Below, one piece after another: positions 45,210 through 53,852 of a stretch of DNA of 64,000 nucleotides. The notes under the pieces were generated by a model. The model ran no database searches and had not been told where the DNA came from. It worked only from the letters and a program-made list of their open reading frames with translations. Position 1 is the stretch's first letter. Each line of letters opens with the position of its first letter. The stretch is from Saccharothrix sp. ALI-22-I (GTDB lineage Bacteria; Actinomycetota; Actinomycetes; Mycobacteriales; Pseudonocardiaceae), in assembly GCF_001984175.1 (NCBI RefSeq), contig NZ_MTQP01000049.1:1-64000 (forward strand), written 5' to 3'. The translations under genes and the position numbers were made by a program.

Positions 45210-46301
45210 GTGCGCGCCGAGACGGTGAAGTGCCTCGTGTGGGACCTGGACCAGACGCTGTGGAAGGGCGTCCTGCTGGAAGACGGCGAGGTGGTGGTGT
45301 CCGAGGAAGTCCGGGAGGTCGTGCTCGAACTCGACCGGCGCGGCATCCTCCAGTCGGTGGCCAGCCGCAATGACCACGACCACGCCTGGCCGCTGCTGGA
45401 GGAACTGGGACTGGCCGAGTACTTCGTGCTGCCGCGCATCGGCTGGGGCGCCAAGTCCGAGGCCGTGCGCTCCATCGCCGACGAGCTGGGTTTCAAGCAC
45501 ACCACCATCGCGTTCATCGACGACCAGCCGGTCGAGCGCGCCGAGGTGGCCCACCACCTTCCCGACGTGCGCTGCTACCCGGCCGAGGAGGCCGTGACGC
45601 TGCTCGACCGCCCGGAGTTCACCCCGGCGGCGGTCACCGCCGACTCCCGCAACCGCCGCGCCATGTACCAGGCGGGCGTGCGGCGGGAGGCCGAGCGGGA
45701 GAGCTTCGCCGGGGCCGACGACGAGTTCCTGCGGTCGCTGGAGCAGCGCATGGCCGTGGTGCGAGCGACGGAGGCCGACCTGGCGCGCGTGGAGGAGCTG
45801 ACCTTGCGCACCAGCCAGATGAACGCGACGGGCGTGCACTACCCGGCCGAGGAGCTGCTGGAACTGCTCTCCGACCCCGGCCACGAGGTGCTGGTCGTGA
45901 CCCTGGACGACCGGTTCGGCTCGCACGGCGCCGTCGGCCTCGTGCTGCTGGCCCGCCGGGACGCGCTGTGGCACCTCAAACTGCTGGCCACGTCGTGCCG
46001 CGTGGTGCCGTTCGGGGTGGGCGCGATCCTGCTGCGCTGGCTCACCGACCGGGCGCACGCCGCCGGGGCGCACCTCGTCGCCGACTTCCGGCGCACCGAC
46101 CGCAACCGGATGATGGAGATCGCCTACCGGTTCGCCGGGTTCACCGACGAGGCGTGCCCGTGCCTGGCCGACCTGCCGGCGGGCGAGGTCGAGCACCTGC
46201 ACCTGGTGCCCGCGCCGCAACAGGCGCCCACCACGATGACGGTTACCGCACCCGTGCCGTTCGCCACGGACGCGGTGCCCACCGGGTGGGTGTCCGCATG
46301 A
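45210..46301 (+). CDS. fkbH: FkbH-like glyceryl-ACP synthase
   Basis: A ~363-residue HAD-superfamily enzyme that transfers the glyceryl unit of 1,3-bisphosphoglycerate to an ACP. Motif I is 'CLVWDLDQTLWKGVLLEDG' (DxDxT; Gln where Asn is usual). 'LQSVASRNDHDHAW', 'IAFIDDQPVERAEVAHHLPD' follow, and a C-terminal GNAT-like domain ('RTSQMNATGVHYPAEELLEL', 'ATSCRVVPFGVGAILL'). A Thr/Pro-rich tail ends the protein. GTG 45210 is preferred because GAGGGGG lies 5 bp upstream; GTG 45183, overlapping the KAS III stop, is the alternative. Confidence 0.92.
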   Translation: MRAETVKCLVWDLDQTLWKGVLLEDGEVVVSEEVREVVLELDRRGILQSVASRNDHDHAWPLLEELGLAEYFVLPRIGWGAKSEAVRSIADELGFKHTTIAFIDDQPVERAEVAHHLPDVRCYPAEEAVTLLDRPEFTPAAVTADSRNRRAMYQAGVRREAERESFAGADDEFLRSLEQRMAVVRATEADLARVEELTLRTSQMNATGVHYPAEELLELLSDPGHEVLVVTLDDRFGSHGAVGLVLLARRDALWHLKLLATSCRVVPFGVGAILLRWLTDRAHAAGAHLVADFRRTDRNRMMEIAYRFAGFTDEACPCLADLPAGEVEHLHLVPAPQQAPTTMTVTAPVPFATDAVPTGWVSA

Positions 46302-47863
46302 GCGCCCGCACGCTGCCTCAGTGGTTCGCCGACACCGTGCGCCACCACCCCGACGCGACCGCCCTGGAACTGGCCGACCGCGCGCTGACCTACCGCGAGC
46401 TGGACCGCTGCGCCGCGGCGCTGGCCGCCCGCATCCGCGCGGCGCACGGCGACCGGCTCGACCGGGTGGCGCTGCTGGCCAACCGCAGCCTGGTGGCGTT
46501 CGCTGGGTACCTGGCCGTGCAGCGGCTCGGCGCGGCCGTCGTGCCGCTCAACGTCGACCACCCCGTGCGGCGCAACCGGCTCATCGCCGACACCTCGCCG
46601 TTCGACGTGCTGCTGGCCGACCCGTCCGGCGGCCCGCAACTGGACACCGGACTCGGCGACACGCCCGCCACCGTGCTGCGGCTGACCGACGACGAGGTCT
46701 TCGACGCCTCCCCGGCCGACCTGCCGCCGAGCCCTGCCGGGCCCGACGACGTGGCCTACGTGCTGTTCACCTCCGGCTCCACGGGGCGGCCCAAGGGCGT
46801 CCCGATCCGGCACCGCAACGTCGACCCGTACCTGGCGCGCAACATCGCCCGCTTCGCCGTCGGGCCGGGCTGCCGCATGTCCCACACGTTCGACCTGACC
46901 TTCGACCCGTCGGTGTTCGACCTGTTCGTCACGTGGGGCGCGGGCGCCACCCTGGTGTGCCCCGACCGCACCGAGCTGCTCAACCCCGTCACCTACCTGG
47001 TGGAACGCGGTATCACGCACTGGTTCTCGGTGCCGTCGGTGGTCACCGTCGGCGGCCAGCTCGGCACGCTGCCCACCGGTCTCGCGACCTCCGTGCGGCA
47101 CAGCGTGTTCATCGGCGAGCAGCTCACGCTCAAGACCGCCGCCGCGTGGCGGGAGGTCGCACCGGGCACCGTCATCGACAACGTCTACGGCCCCACCGAG
47201 CTGACCATCGCCTGCACCGAGTACCGCCTGCCCGCCGACCCGGCGGCGTGGCCCGCCACGTCCAACGACACCGTCCCCATCGGACCGGTGTACGAGTTCC
47301 TCGACCACGTCGTGGTGGACGAGGCCGGCCGGCCCGCGCCCGACGGCGAGCTGTGCGTGCGCGGCTCCCAGCGGTTCGACGGCTACGTCGACCCCGCCGA
47401 CGACACCGGCCGCTTCCTGCGCGCGGACGGCGACCGGTACGTGCCCGTGCAAGGACCGGTGGAGCCGGGCGACTACTACCGCACGGGCGACCGCGTGCGC
47501 ACCGAGCACGGCGAGCTGGTGCACCTGGGGCGGATGGACCACCAGGTCAAGGTGCGCGGCTACCGCATGGAGCTGGGCGAGATCGAGACGGCGCTGCGGC
47601 GGCACCCCGGAATCGACGACGCCGTGGTGCTCGCCGTGCGCGTGGACGAAGACCTGCGGCTGATCGCCTGCCACACCGGCACGCCGACGCCGTCGCGCGA
47701 ACTGGTGCGCTGGCTGCGTTCCCGGCTGCCGGTGCACATGGTGCCCCGGCACTGGCACCACGTGCCGAAGATGCCGTTGAACGCCAACGGCAAGACCGAC
47801 CGGACGGCGCTGCGGGACCTCGCACTGGACGCGCTCCGGCTCGAACCGACCGTGGGAGCGTGA
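46298..47863 (+). CDS. Free-standing NRPS adenylation domain
   Basis: A 521-residue amino-acid-activating enzyme without carrier domain. 'AYVLFTSGSTGRPKGVPIRH' (A3), 'VYGPTELTIACTEY' (A5), 'YYRTGDRVR' (A7), 'HQVKVRGYRMELGEIET' (A8) and 'PLNANGKTDRTAL' (A10 Lys) are all present. The pocket begins 'DLTFDPSVFDLF', giving D-P-F-F-V-I-V-I-A-K by eye, which matches no code I know. It could load the internal PCP of the C-PCP-C protein, or the free PCP at 38350. Starts ATG overlapping the fkbH stop. Confidence 0.85.
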   Translation: MSARTLPQWFADTVRHHPDATALELADRALTYRELDRCAAALAARIRAAHGDRLDRVALLANRSLVAFAGYLAVQRLGAAVVPLNVDHPVRRNRLIADTSPFDVLLADPSGGPQLDTGLGDTPATVLRLTDDEVFDASPADLPPSPAGPDDVAYVLFTSGSTGRPKGVPIRHRNVDPYLARNIARFAVGPGCRMSHTFDLTFDPSVFDLFVTWGAGATLVCPDRTELLNPVTYLVERGITHWFSVPSVVTVGGQLGTLPTGLATSVRHSVFIGEQLTLKTAAAWREVAPGTVIDNVYGPTELTIACTEYRLPADPAAWPATSNDTVPIGPVYEFLDHVVVDEAGRPAPDGELCVRGSQRFDGYVDPADDTGRFLRADGDRYVPVQGPVEPGDYYRTGDRVRTEHGELVHLGRMDHQVKVRGYRMELGEIETALRRHPGIDDAVVLAVRVDEDLRLIACHTGTPTPSRELVRWLRSRLPVHMVPRHWHHVPKMPLNANGKTDRTALRDLALDALRLEPTVGA

Positions 47864-47868
47864 CGCGC

Positions 47869-49104
47869 ATGTCGCTCAAGGAGCTGATCCCGCCGGCCGG
47901 GCCGATCCGCACGCTGTGCGTCAGCCACGTGTCCAAGACCGCCGCCAACGGAATCCTCATGTCGGTCGCGGTGCTGTACTTCACCCGCACCGTCGACATC
48001 GCCACCGACCAGGTGGGGCTGGCGCTGAGCGTCGGCGCGATCGTCGGCCTGTTCGCCGCCGTGCCCGCTGGGCGCCTCGCCGACGCGCGCGGGCCGCGCG
48101 ACGTGACCATCGGCCTGCTGCTCCTGCTGGGGCTGTTCGTGTGCGGCTACCCGCTCGTCGGCGACTTCGTGGGACTGCTCGTGATCAGCGGGCTGGTGCT
48201 CGCGGTCGAGGCGGCCACCGACGCCACCGGCAACGCGCTGATCGCCGGACTGGTGGAACCGGCCGAACGGGTCAAAGCCTCGTCCTACCTGCGGGCGGCG
48301 GCGAACCTCAGCGTCGTGGCGGGCGCGGCGGCCGGTGCCGTCGGGCTCTACCTGGACACCCCCGGCGTGTACGTCGGGTTGCTGTTCGCGGCGGGCGCGC
48401 TGTTCGCGCTGTCGGGGCTGGCCTACCTGCGCGTGCCCCGTGTCCCACCCGCGCCGCACGCGCCCGAGCAGCCCATCTGGCCGGTGCTGCGCGACGCCCC
48501 GTACGCGGTCGTGTCGCTGCTCAACACCGTGCTGATCACCCACTCCGGCATCCTGCTGGTGGCGCTGCCCATCTGGATCTCCGAGCGCACCACCGCGCCG
48601 ACGTGGCTGTTCCCGATGATCGTGGTGCTCAACGCGGCCACGGTCGTGCTGCTCCAGGTGCACATCGGCAAGAACGCCTCCGACGTGCCCGGCGGCGCGC
48701 GGGCGCTGCGCGTGGCAGGCCTGCTGCTCGCGGCGTGCTGCGCGGTGTTCGCGCTGGCCGAGGGCCTGCCCACGTGGCTCGCCGTGGTGCTGCTGCTGAC
48801 CGGCGCGTTCGTGCACGTGCTGGGGGAGATGCTCCATGCCGCGGGCGCGTGGGCGCTGGGCTTCGGCTTGGCGCCCGAGCACGCCCAGGGCCAGTACCAG
48901 GGCCTGTTCGCGATGTCCTCCCAGCTCGGGCAGGTCATCACCCCCGTGCTGGCCGCCGTGCTGCTCAGCCGCTACGGCGGCGCGGGCTGGATCGTGTTCG
49001 CCGTGCTGTTCGCGGCGGCCGGTCTCCTCTCGCCGGGCATCGCCCGCTGGGCGGCGCGCACCCGGCACGACGCACCGGTCGACACCTCCCCGACGACGGG
49101 ATGA
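47869..49104 (+). CDS. MFS transporter (probable product exporter)
   Basis: A 411-residue membrane protein with about twelve helices; 'VGAIVGLFAAVPAGRLADAR' and 'GPRD' is the MFS loop 2-3 motif. Helices such as 'VTIGLLLLLGLFVCGYPLVG' and 'VVLLLTGAFVHVLGEMLHAA' are clear. It lies between the free A domain and LLM gene in a cluster with no other transporter, so efflux and self-protection are the likely roles. ATG 47869 is chosen; GTG 47860, overlapping the previous stop, is possible. Confidence 0.87.
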   Translation: MSLKELIPPAGPIRTLCVSHVSKTAANGILMSVAVLYFTRTVDIATDQVGLALSVGAIVGLFAAVPAGRLADARGPRDVTIGLLLLLGLFVCGYPLVGDFVGLLVISGLVLAVEAATDATGNALIAGLVEPAERVKASSYLRAAANLSVVAGAAAGAVGLYLDTPGVYVGLLFAAGALFALSGLAYLRVPRVPPAPHAPEQPIWPVLRDAPYAVVSLLNTVLITHSGILLVALPIWISERTTAPTWLFPMIVVLNAATVVLLQVHIGKNASDVPGGARALRVAGLLLAACCAVFALAEGLPTWLAVVLLLTGAFVHVLGEMLHAAGAWALGFGLAPEHAQGQYQGLFAMSSQLGQVITPVLAAVLLSRYGGAGWIVFAVLFAAAGLLSPGIARWAARTRHDAPVDTSPTTG

Positions 49105-50159
49105 CGGACATGGACTTCAGCCTGTTCTACTTCGCCGACGAGGGCGGAGCGGACCACGACCGCTACGAACTGCTGCTGGAGGGCGCTCGGTTCGCCGACA
49201 CCCACGGGTTCACCGCCGTGTGGACGCCGGAGCGGCACTTCCACCCGTTCGGCGGGCTCTACCCGAACCCGGCGGTGACCGGCGCGGCCGTGGCCGCGGT
49301 GACCTCCCGCGTGCACGTCCGCGCAGGCAGCGTCGTGGCGCCGCTGCACGACCCGCTGCGCATCGCCGAGGAGTGGTCGGTGGTGGACAACATCTCCGGC
49401 GGCCGCGTCGGCCTGTCGTTCGCCTCCGGCTGGCACGCGACGGACTTCGCACTGGCCCGCGACAACTACGCCGACCGGCGCGCCATCACCGTGCGGCGCA
49501 TCGACGAGGTGCGGCGGTTGTGGCGCGGCGAGGCGCTCGACACCGTGGACGGGGTCGGCGCGCCGTGCTCGCTGAAGGTCTACCCGCCGCCCGTGCAGCC
49601 CGAGGTGCCGATGTGGCTGACCAGCGCGGGCGGCGTGGAGACCTTCCGGGCCGCCGGGCGTGCGAACGTCGGCGTGCTCACCCACCTGCTCGGCCAGGAC
49701 CAAGCGCAGCTCGTCGGCAAGATCGCCGCCTACCGCGAGGAGGTCACCGGCTGGGACGGCCACGTCGTGCTGATGGTCCACGCGTTCGTCGGTCCCGACG
49801 ACGACGAGGTGCGCGAGACCGTGCGCCCGCCGCTGAGCCGCTACCTGCGCAGCTCGCTGGGCCTGCTGCTGGGCTCCCAGGTCGACGGCGCGCGGCGCAT
49901 CGACCCGACCAAGCTCGACGACGACGCGATCGACGCCATCGTCGGCCACTCCTTCGGCCGCTACTACGACGACGGCGGCCTGCTGGGCACCGTCGACAAG
50001 CTGACCGGCACCGTGACGTCGTTCGCCGCGTTGGGCGTGGACGAGCTGGCGTGCCTGGTCGACTTCGGCCTGCCCACCGACACTGTCCTGAAAGGACTGT
50101 CCGAACTGGACCGACTGCGCGAGCTGACCCGCTCCGCCGTCCGGCCGAAGGGCGCGTGA
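49101..50159 (+). CDS. Luciferase-like flavin monooxygenase (LLM, natural-product type)
   Basis: A 352-residue FMN-dependent (beta/alpha)8 enzyme. 'FSLFYFADEGGADHDRYELL', 'FTAVWTPERHFHPFGGLYPN', 'VHVRAGSVVAPLHDPLRIAE' and 'GRVGLSFASGWHATDFALAR' are typical of the LLM subfamily found inside NRPS/PKS clusters and of BtrO in butirosin biosynthesis, which hydroxylates a carrier-bound acyl chain. A similar hydroxylation of an ACP- or PCP-bound intermediate is inferred. No flavin reductase is in the operon. ATG overlaps the MFS stop. Confidence 0.88.
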   Translation: MTDMDFSLFYFADEGGADHDRYELLLEGARFADTHGFTAVWTPERHFHPFGGLYPNPAVTGAAVAAVTSRVHVRAGSVVAPLHDPLRIAEEWSVVDNISGGRVGLSFASGWHATDFALARDNYADRRAITVRRIDEVRRLWRGEALDTVDGVGAPCSLKVYPPPVQPEVPMWLTSAGGVETFRAAGRANVGVLTHLLGQDQAQLVGKIAAYREEVTGWDGHVVLMVHAFVGPDDDEVRETVRPPLSRYLRSSLGLLLGSQVDGARRIDPTKLDDDAIDAIVGHSFGRYYDDGGLLGTVDKLTGTVTSFAALGVDELACLVDFGLPTDTVLKGLSELDRLRELTRSAVRPKGA

Positions 50160-51121
50160 CGGACGTGGTCGGCATCATCGACTTCGACTTCGCCCTGCCC
50201 GGTGGGCGGATGACCGTGCGGCACATGCACGAGCTGTCCGGGCGGCCCGAGGCAGACATCCTCGCCTGGACGCACAGCCGGCAGATCCCGGTGTTCGACG
50301 AGCACGAGGAGGCGTGGGAACTCGTCGCCGACGTGGCCCGCAAGATCCTCGACCGGGCCGGGATCGCGCCCCACGAGGTGGGGCAGGTCGTCATGGCGGG
50401 CTCCGGCGACTGGGACAGCCCCGCGTGGTCGCCCGCCGCCAAGGTCGCCGACGAGCTGGGCATCACCTCCGCGCACTGCTTCGAGGTGGTCAACTTCTGC
50501 ACCGCGTCCTCCACGGCCGTGCAGATCGCCGCCGACGCGGTGACGGCGGGCCGGGTGCGCTACGCGCTGGTGCTGTTCGGCGAGCGCTCCAGCCGCACCG
50601 TGGACTACGCCGACCCCGAGTCGGTGTCGCTGTTCAACACCGGCGACTGCGCGGCGGCCGTGCTCATCGGCACCGAGGACGTGCGCTACGACCTGCTGAG
50701 CTGCCGTATGCGCACCGACCCGAGCTGGTGCGACTTCTACATGGGCGAATACGAGGACGGCCGGGTGGTCACCCGGCGGCGCGGACGCCAGCTCACCCTG
50801 GCCAAGACCTACCTAGACAACTACCTGGCCCTGGCCGCCGGCACGCTCGACGCGCTCGGCCTGACCGCCGACGACGTGGCCTACCTGCTGATCAACCAGA
50901 TGGACCGGCGGATGCACGAGCGCCTGCTCAAGCAGCTCGGCCTGACCGAGGGGCGCAGCGTCTTCAACTACGAGCGCTACGGCCACATGGGGTGCGCCGA
51001 CCCGTTCCTCGCACTGGCCGAGCTGGAGGCCACCGACGCCGTGCGCCCCGGCGACACGGTGCTTCTCGCGACCAGCGGAACCGGCTTCAGCTGGGGCATC
51101 ACCGCCCTGCGGCGACGGTAG
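50156..51121 (+). CDS. KAS III-like protein 2, catalytic His replaced
   Basis: A 321-residue KAS III-fold protein unlike the first (44233). The nucleophile is Cys115 in 'FEVVNFCTASSTAVQIAADA'. The HQAN region reads 'YLLINQMDRRMHERLLKQL' (Asn in place of His, Asp in place of Asn), while the glycine-rich end 'LLATSGTGFSWGITAL' is normal. A thioester- or amide-forming acyl transfer rather than Claisen condensation is suspected. It lies just before the ligase/decarboxylase/ACP trio, so the aminoacyl-ACP made there is a possible donor. GTG start overlaps the LLM stop. Confidence 0.8.
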   Translation: MTDVVGIIDFDFALPGGRMTVRHMHELSGRPEADILAWTHSRQIPVFDEHEEAWELVADVARKILDRAGIAPHEVGQVVMAGSGDWDSPAWSPAAKVADELGITSAHCFEVVNFCTASSTAVQIAADAVTAGRVRYALVLFGERSSRTVDYADPESVSLFNTGDCAAAVLIGTEDVRYDLLSCRMRTDPSWCDFYMGEYEDGRVVTRRRGRQLTLAKTYLDNYLALAAGTLDALGLTADDVAYLLINQMDRRMHERLLKQLGLTEGRSVFNYERYGHMGCADPFLALAELEATDAVRPGDTVLLATSGTGFSWGITALRRR

Positions 51122-51129
51122 GGGGAGCC

Positions 51130-52599
51130 ATGCCGACACTACTGCACCACCTGATCGACGACGCCGCCGTGCGGTGGCCCGACCGAACCGCCGTGTCTAC
51201 CACCACCGAGTCGGTGACCTTCCGCGAACTGGCCGACGCGAGTCTGCGCGGCGCGGCGTGGCTGTCCGCGCGGGGCGTGCGGCGTGGTGACCGCGTGGTG
51301 GTCGTGGGCCCCTCCTCGGTGCTCGTCCCGGCGCTGCTCTACGCCACGTCGCGGATCGGCGCGGTGTTCTGCGTGCTGCACGAGCAGACCTCGGGGCGCC
51401 CGCTGGAGCACGTGCTGGGTGAGACCGAACCCGCACTGGTGGTGGGGGAGACCGACGAGGTGGCGGCCCTCGGCGTGCCCTCCGCCGCCGCGCGGGAAGA
51501 GCTGTTCGCGGCGGCGGAGCCGGTCGGGGTGGTGGCGGACGGACCGCTCCCGGTCGACCCGCTGTGCCTGATCTACACGTCCGGCACGACCAGTGCCTCA
51601 CCCGCCGCCGTGGTCAGCACGCACGCCCAGGCGGTGTTCGCGGTGCTGGCGATCCACGACGCGCTGGCCTACCGGCCTGACGACGTCGTCTACTGCCCGT
51701 TGCCGCTGTCGTTCGACTACGGCATGTACCAGCTGTTCCTGGGCGCGGTGAGCGGCGCGCGCGTGCACCTGGGTATGCCCGCCGAGGTCGGCCCGTCGTT
51801 GCTGCGCAACCTGCACGAGTCGGGGGCGACCGTGCTGGCGTCCGTCCCGGCGGTGTCGGACACCCTGCTGCGGCTGCTGCGCCGCAAGGACGCCCGGCCG
51901 CCGTCGCTGCGGCTGCTCACCAACACCGGCGCGGCCATGCCACCGGACCTGGTGGACAACCTGCGTGCGGCGATCCCGACCCTGGCCGTGCAGCTGATGT
52001 TCGGGCTCACCGAGTGCAAGCGGGCCACGATCATGCCGCCCGACGGCGACCGCGGACGCCCTGGCTCGTGCGGCCTGCCGCTGGCGGGCACGGAGGTGTT
52101 CGCCGCCGACGCCACCGGCAAGCGCCTGCCCGCCCGGGAGATCGGCGAACTGGTCGTGCGCGGCCCGAACGTGATGGCGGGCTACTGGCGCCGGCCGGAC
52201 CTGACCGAACGCCGGTTCCCCCGTGCCGAGGGCCTGTTCCCGTGCCTGCGGACCGGCGACCACGGCTGGGTTGACGAGGACGGCTACGTGTACTTCGTTG
52301 GCCGGGTCGACGACATCTACAAGGAACGCGGCTTCCGGGTCAGCGCCACCGAGGTGGAGGCCGCCGCCCGGCGCGTGCCCGGCGTGGAGCGCGCGGCCGT
52401 GATCCCGCCGCTGGACGGCCTGCCCGCGCTGCTGGTCGTGGTGGGGGAGTCCACACCGGACGAGGTGCTGCGCCGGATGCGGGCGGAGATCGAGGAGTTC
52501 AAGATCCCCCGGCGGTGCGTGATCGTCGAGTCGCTCCCGCTGACCCGCAACGGCAAGGTGGACCGCAAGGCGTTGCGCGCGGTGGTGTCCGGTGCCTGA
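51130..52599 (+). CDS. AMP-forming acyl/aminoacyl ligase
   Basis: A 489-residue ANL-superfamily ligase. The P-loop is 'LCLIYTSGTTSASPAAVVST', where the final Lys of the usual PKG is lost (SPAAV). 'MFGLTECKRATIMPPDGDR' is the A5 region, 'RTGDHGWVDEDGYVYFVGRV' A7, and 'LPLTRNGKVDRKAL' the catalytic Lys. It is about the length of ligases that charge a partner ACP in ligase/PLP-decarboxylase/ACP trios (BtrJ in butirosin; exosortase-A clusters). Its partner ACP is probably 53853. Ribosome site GGGGGAG. Confidence 0.87.
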   Translation: MPTLLHHLIDDAAVRWPDRTAVSTTTESVTFRELADASLRGAAWLSARGVRRGDRVVVVGPSSVLVPALLYATSRIGAVFCVLHEQTSGRPLEHVLGETEPALVVGETDEVAALGVPSAAAREELFAAAEPVGVVADGPLPVDPLCLIYTSGTTSASPAAVVSTHAQAVFAVLAIHDALAYRPDDVVYCPLPLSFDYGMYQLFLGAVSGARVHLGMPAEVGPSLLRNLHESGATVLASVPAVSDTLLRLLRRKDARPPSLRLLTNTGAAMPPDLVDNLRAAIPTLAVQLMFGLTECKRATIMPPDGDRGRPGSCGLPLAGTEVFAADATGKRLPAREIGELVVRGPNVMAGYWRRPDLTERRFPRAEGLFPCLRTGDHGWVDEDGYVYFVGRVDDIYKERGFRVSATEVEAAARRVPGVERAAVIPPLDGLPALLVVVGESTPDEVLRRMRAEIEEFKIPRRCVIVESLPLTRNGKVDRKALRAVVSGA

Positions 52600-53848
52600 C
52601 ACCGCCACGGACATCACCGCGAACGCCGCTGTCGACGCGGTCCTGCGCGCCGGCATCGAGACACCCGCTTACGTCTACGACCTGACCGAGGTCCGGGCGA
52701 ACACAGACCGGCTGCGCGCCGCCCTGCCGGAGCGCACCGGTCTGTACTACTCGCTCAAGGCCAACCCTCACCCGGCGGTGCTGGGTGCGCTGCGCGCGGC
52801 CGACGTGGCCGCCGAGGTGTGCTCGCCCGGCGAGCTGGAGGCGGCCCTAGAGGCCGGCTGGCCCGCCGACGGCATCCTCTACACCGGCCCCGGCAAGCGG
52901 GACGACGACGTGGCCGCCGCGCTGCGCGCCGGGGTGCGGGAGTTCTGCGTGGACTCGCCGACCGGTCTCGACCAGCTCGAACGGCTCGCCGACGCCGCCG
53001 GGGCGCGGGTGCGCTGCCTGGTGCGGATCAACGACGACCAGCCGGTGGCCGGCGGGGCGCTGGCCATGACGGGCGTGGCGTCGCAGTTCGGCGCGGACGC
53101 CTCCTGGGTGCGGGCGCAACCGGCGTCGTTCGGCGACCGGCCGCACGTCGCCGTGATCGGGCTGCACTTCTACATGGGCAGCAACGTCGACGGCGTGGAC
53201 GCCCTGCTGGCCCAGTTCGCCCGCGAGCTGGACACCGCGAAGACGCTCACCGACATCCTCGCCCCGCACATCACCGGCGTGCGGGTGCTCGACCTGGGCG
53301 GCGGGTTCGCGGCGCCGTTCGCCCGGGACGGCGCCCCCGTGGACCTGGCGGCGCTGCGGGACGGTCTCGCGGCTCTGCTCGACGAGCGCGTCCCCGGCTG
53401 GCCGGGCGGCGTGCCGAGGGTCGTCTTCGAATCCGGCCGCCACCTCGTGGCCACGGCGGGCGTTCTGATCACCCGTGTCCTGGACGTGAAGCGCTCGCAC
53501 GGCAAGGACATCGCCGTGCTGGAGTCGGGCATCAACCACCTGGGCGGCATGTCCGGTCTGCGTCGCCTGCCGCCGCTGAACCCGATGCTGCACGGCCCGT
53601 CGTCGGGCGCGCCTCCGGTGCCGACCGTCGTCACCGGACCCCTGTGCACGCCGCTGGACACCTGGTCACGAGCCGCCGAGCTGCCTCCGCTGGCCCCCGG
53701 TGACGTGCTGGTGGTTCCGAACGTCGGCGCCTACGGCCTGTACGCGAGCCTCGTCGCGTTCCTGGGCCACCCGGCGCCGGTGGAGGTGGCGGTCGAGGAC
53801 GGCGCCATCACCCACGTCTCCCGCATACACCTGACCCGAAAGGACTGA
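52592..53848 (+). CDS. Fold-type III PLP-dependent decarboxylase (acting on aminoacyl-ACP)
   Basis: A 418-residue alanine-racemase-fold decarboxylase of the ornithine/diaminopimelate decarboxylase family. PLP Lys56 lies in 'YYSLKANPHP', the barrel motif 'VIGLHFYMGSN' and 'VRVLDLGGGFAAPF' bind phosphate, 'VVFESGRHLVATAGVLI' follows, and Cys352 in 'VTGPLCTPLDTW' is the active-site residue from the partner subunit. Adjacent ligase and ACP genes match BtrK, which decarboxylates glutamyl-ACP, so the substrate is inferred to be an ACP-bound amino acid. Overlaps the ligase by 8 bp. Confidence 0.88.
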   Translation: MPDTATDITANAAVDAVLRAGIETPAYVYDLTEVRANTDRLRAALPERTGLYYSLKANPHPAVLGALRAADVAAEVCSPGELEAALEAGWPADGILYTGPGKRDDDVAAALRAGVREFCVDSPTGLDQLERLADAAGARVRCLVRINDDQPVAGGALAMTGVASQFGADASWVRAQPASFGDRPHVAVIGLHFYMGSNVDGVDALLAQFARELDTAKTLTDILAPHITGVRVLDLGGGFAAPFARDGAPVDLAALRDGLAALLDERVPGWPGGVPRVVFESGRHLVATAGVLITRVLDVKRSHGKDIAVLESGINHLGGMSGLRRLPPLNPMLHGPSSGAPPVPTVVTGPLCTPLDTWSRAAELPPLAPGDVLVVPNVGAYGLYASLVAFLGHPAPVEVAVEDGAITHVSRIHLTRKD

Positions 53849-53852
53849 CGCC

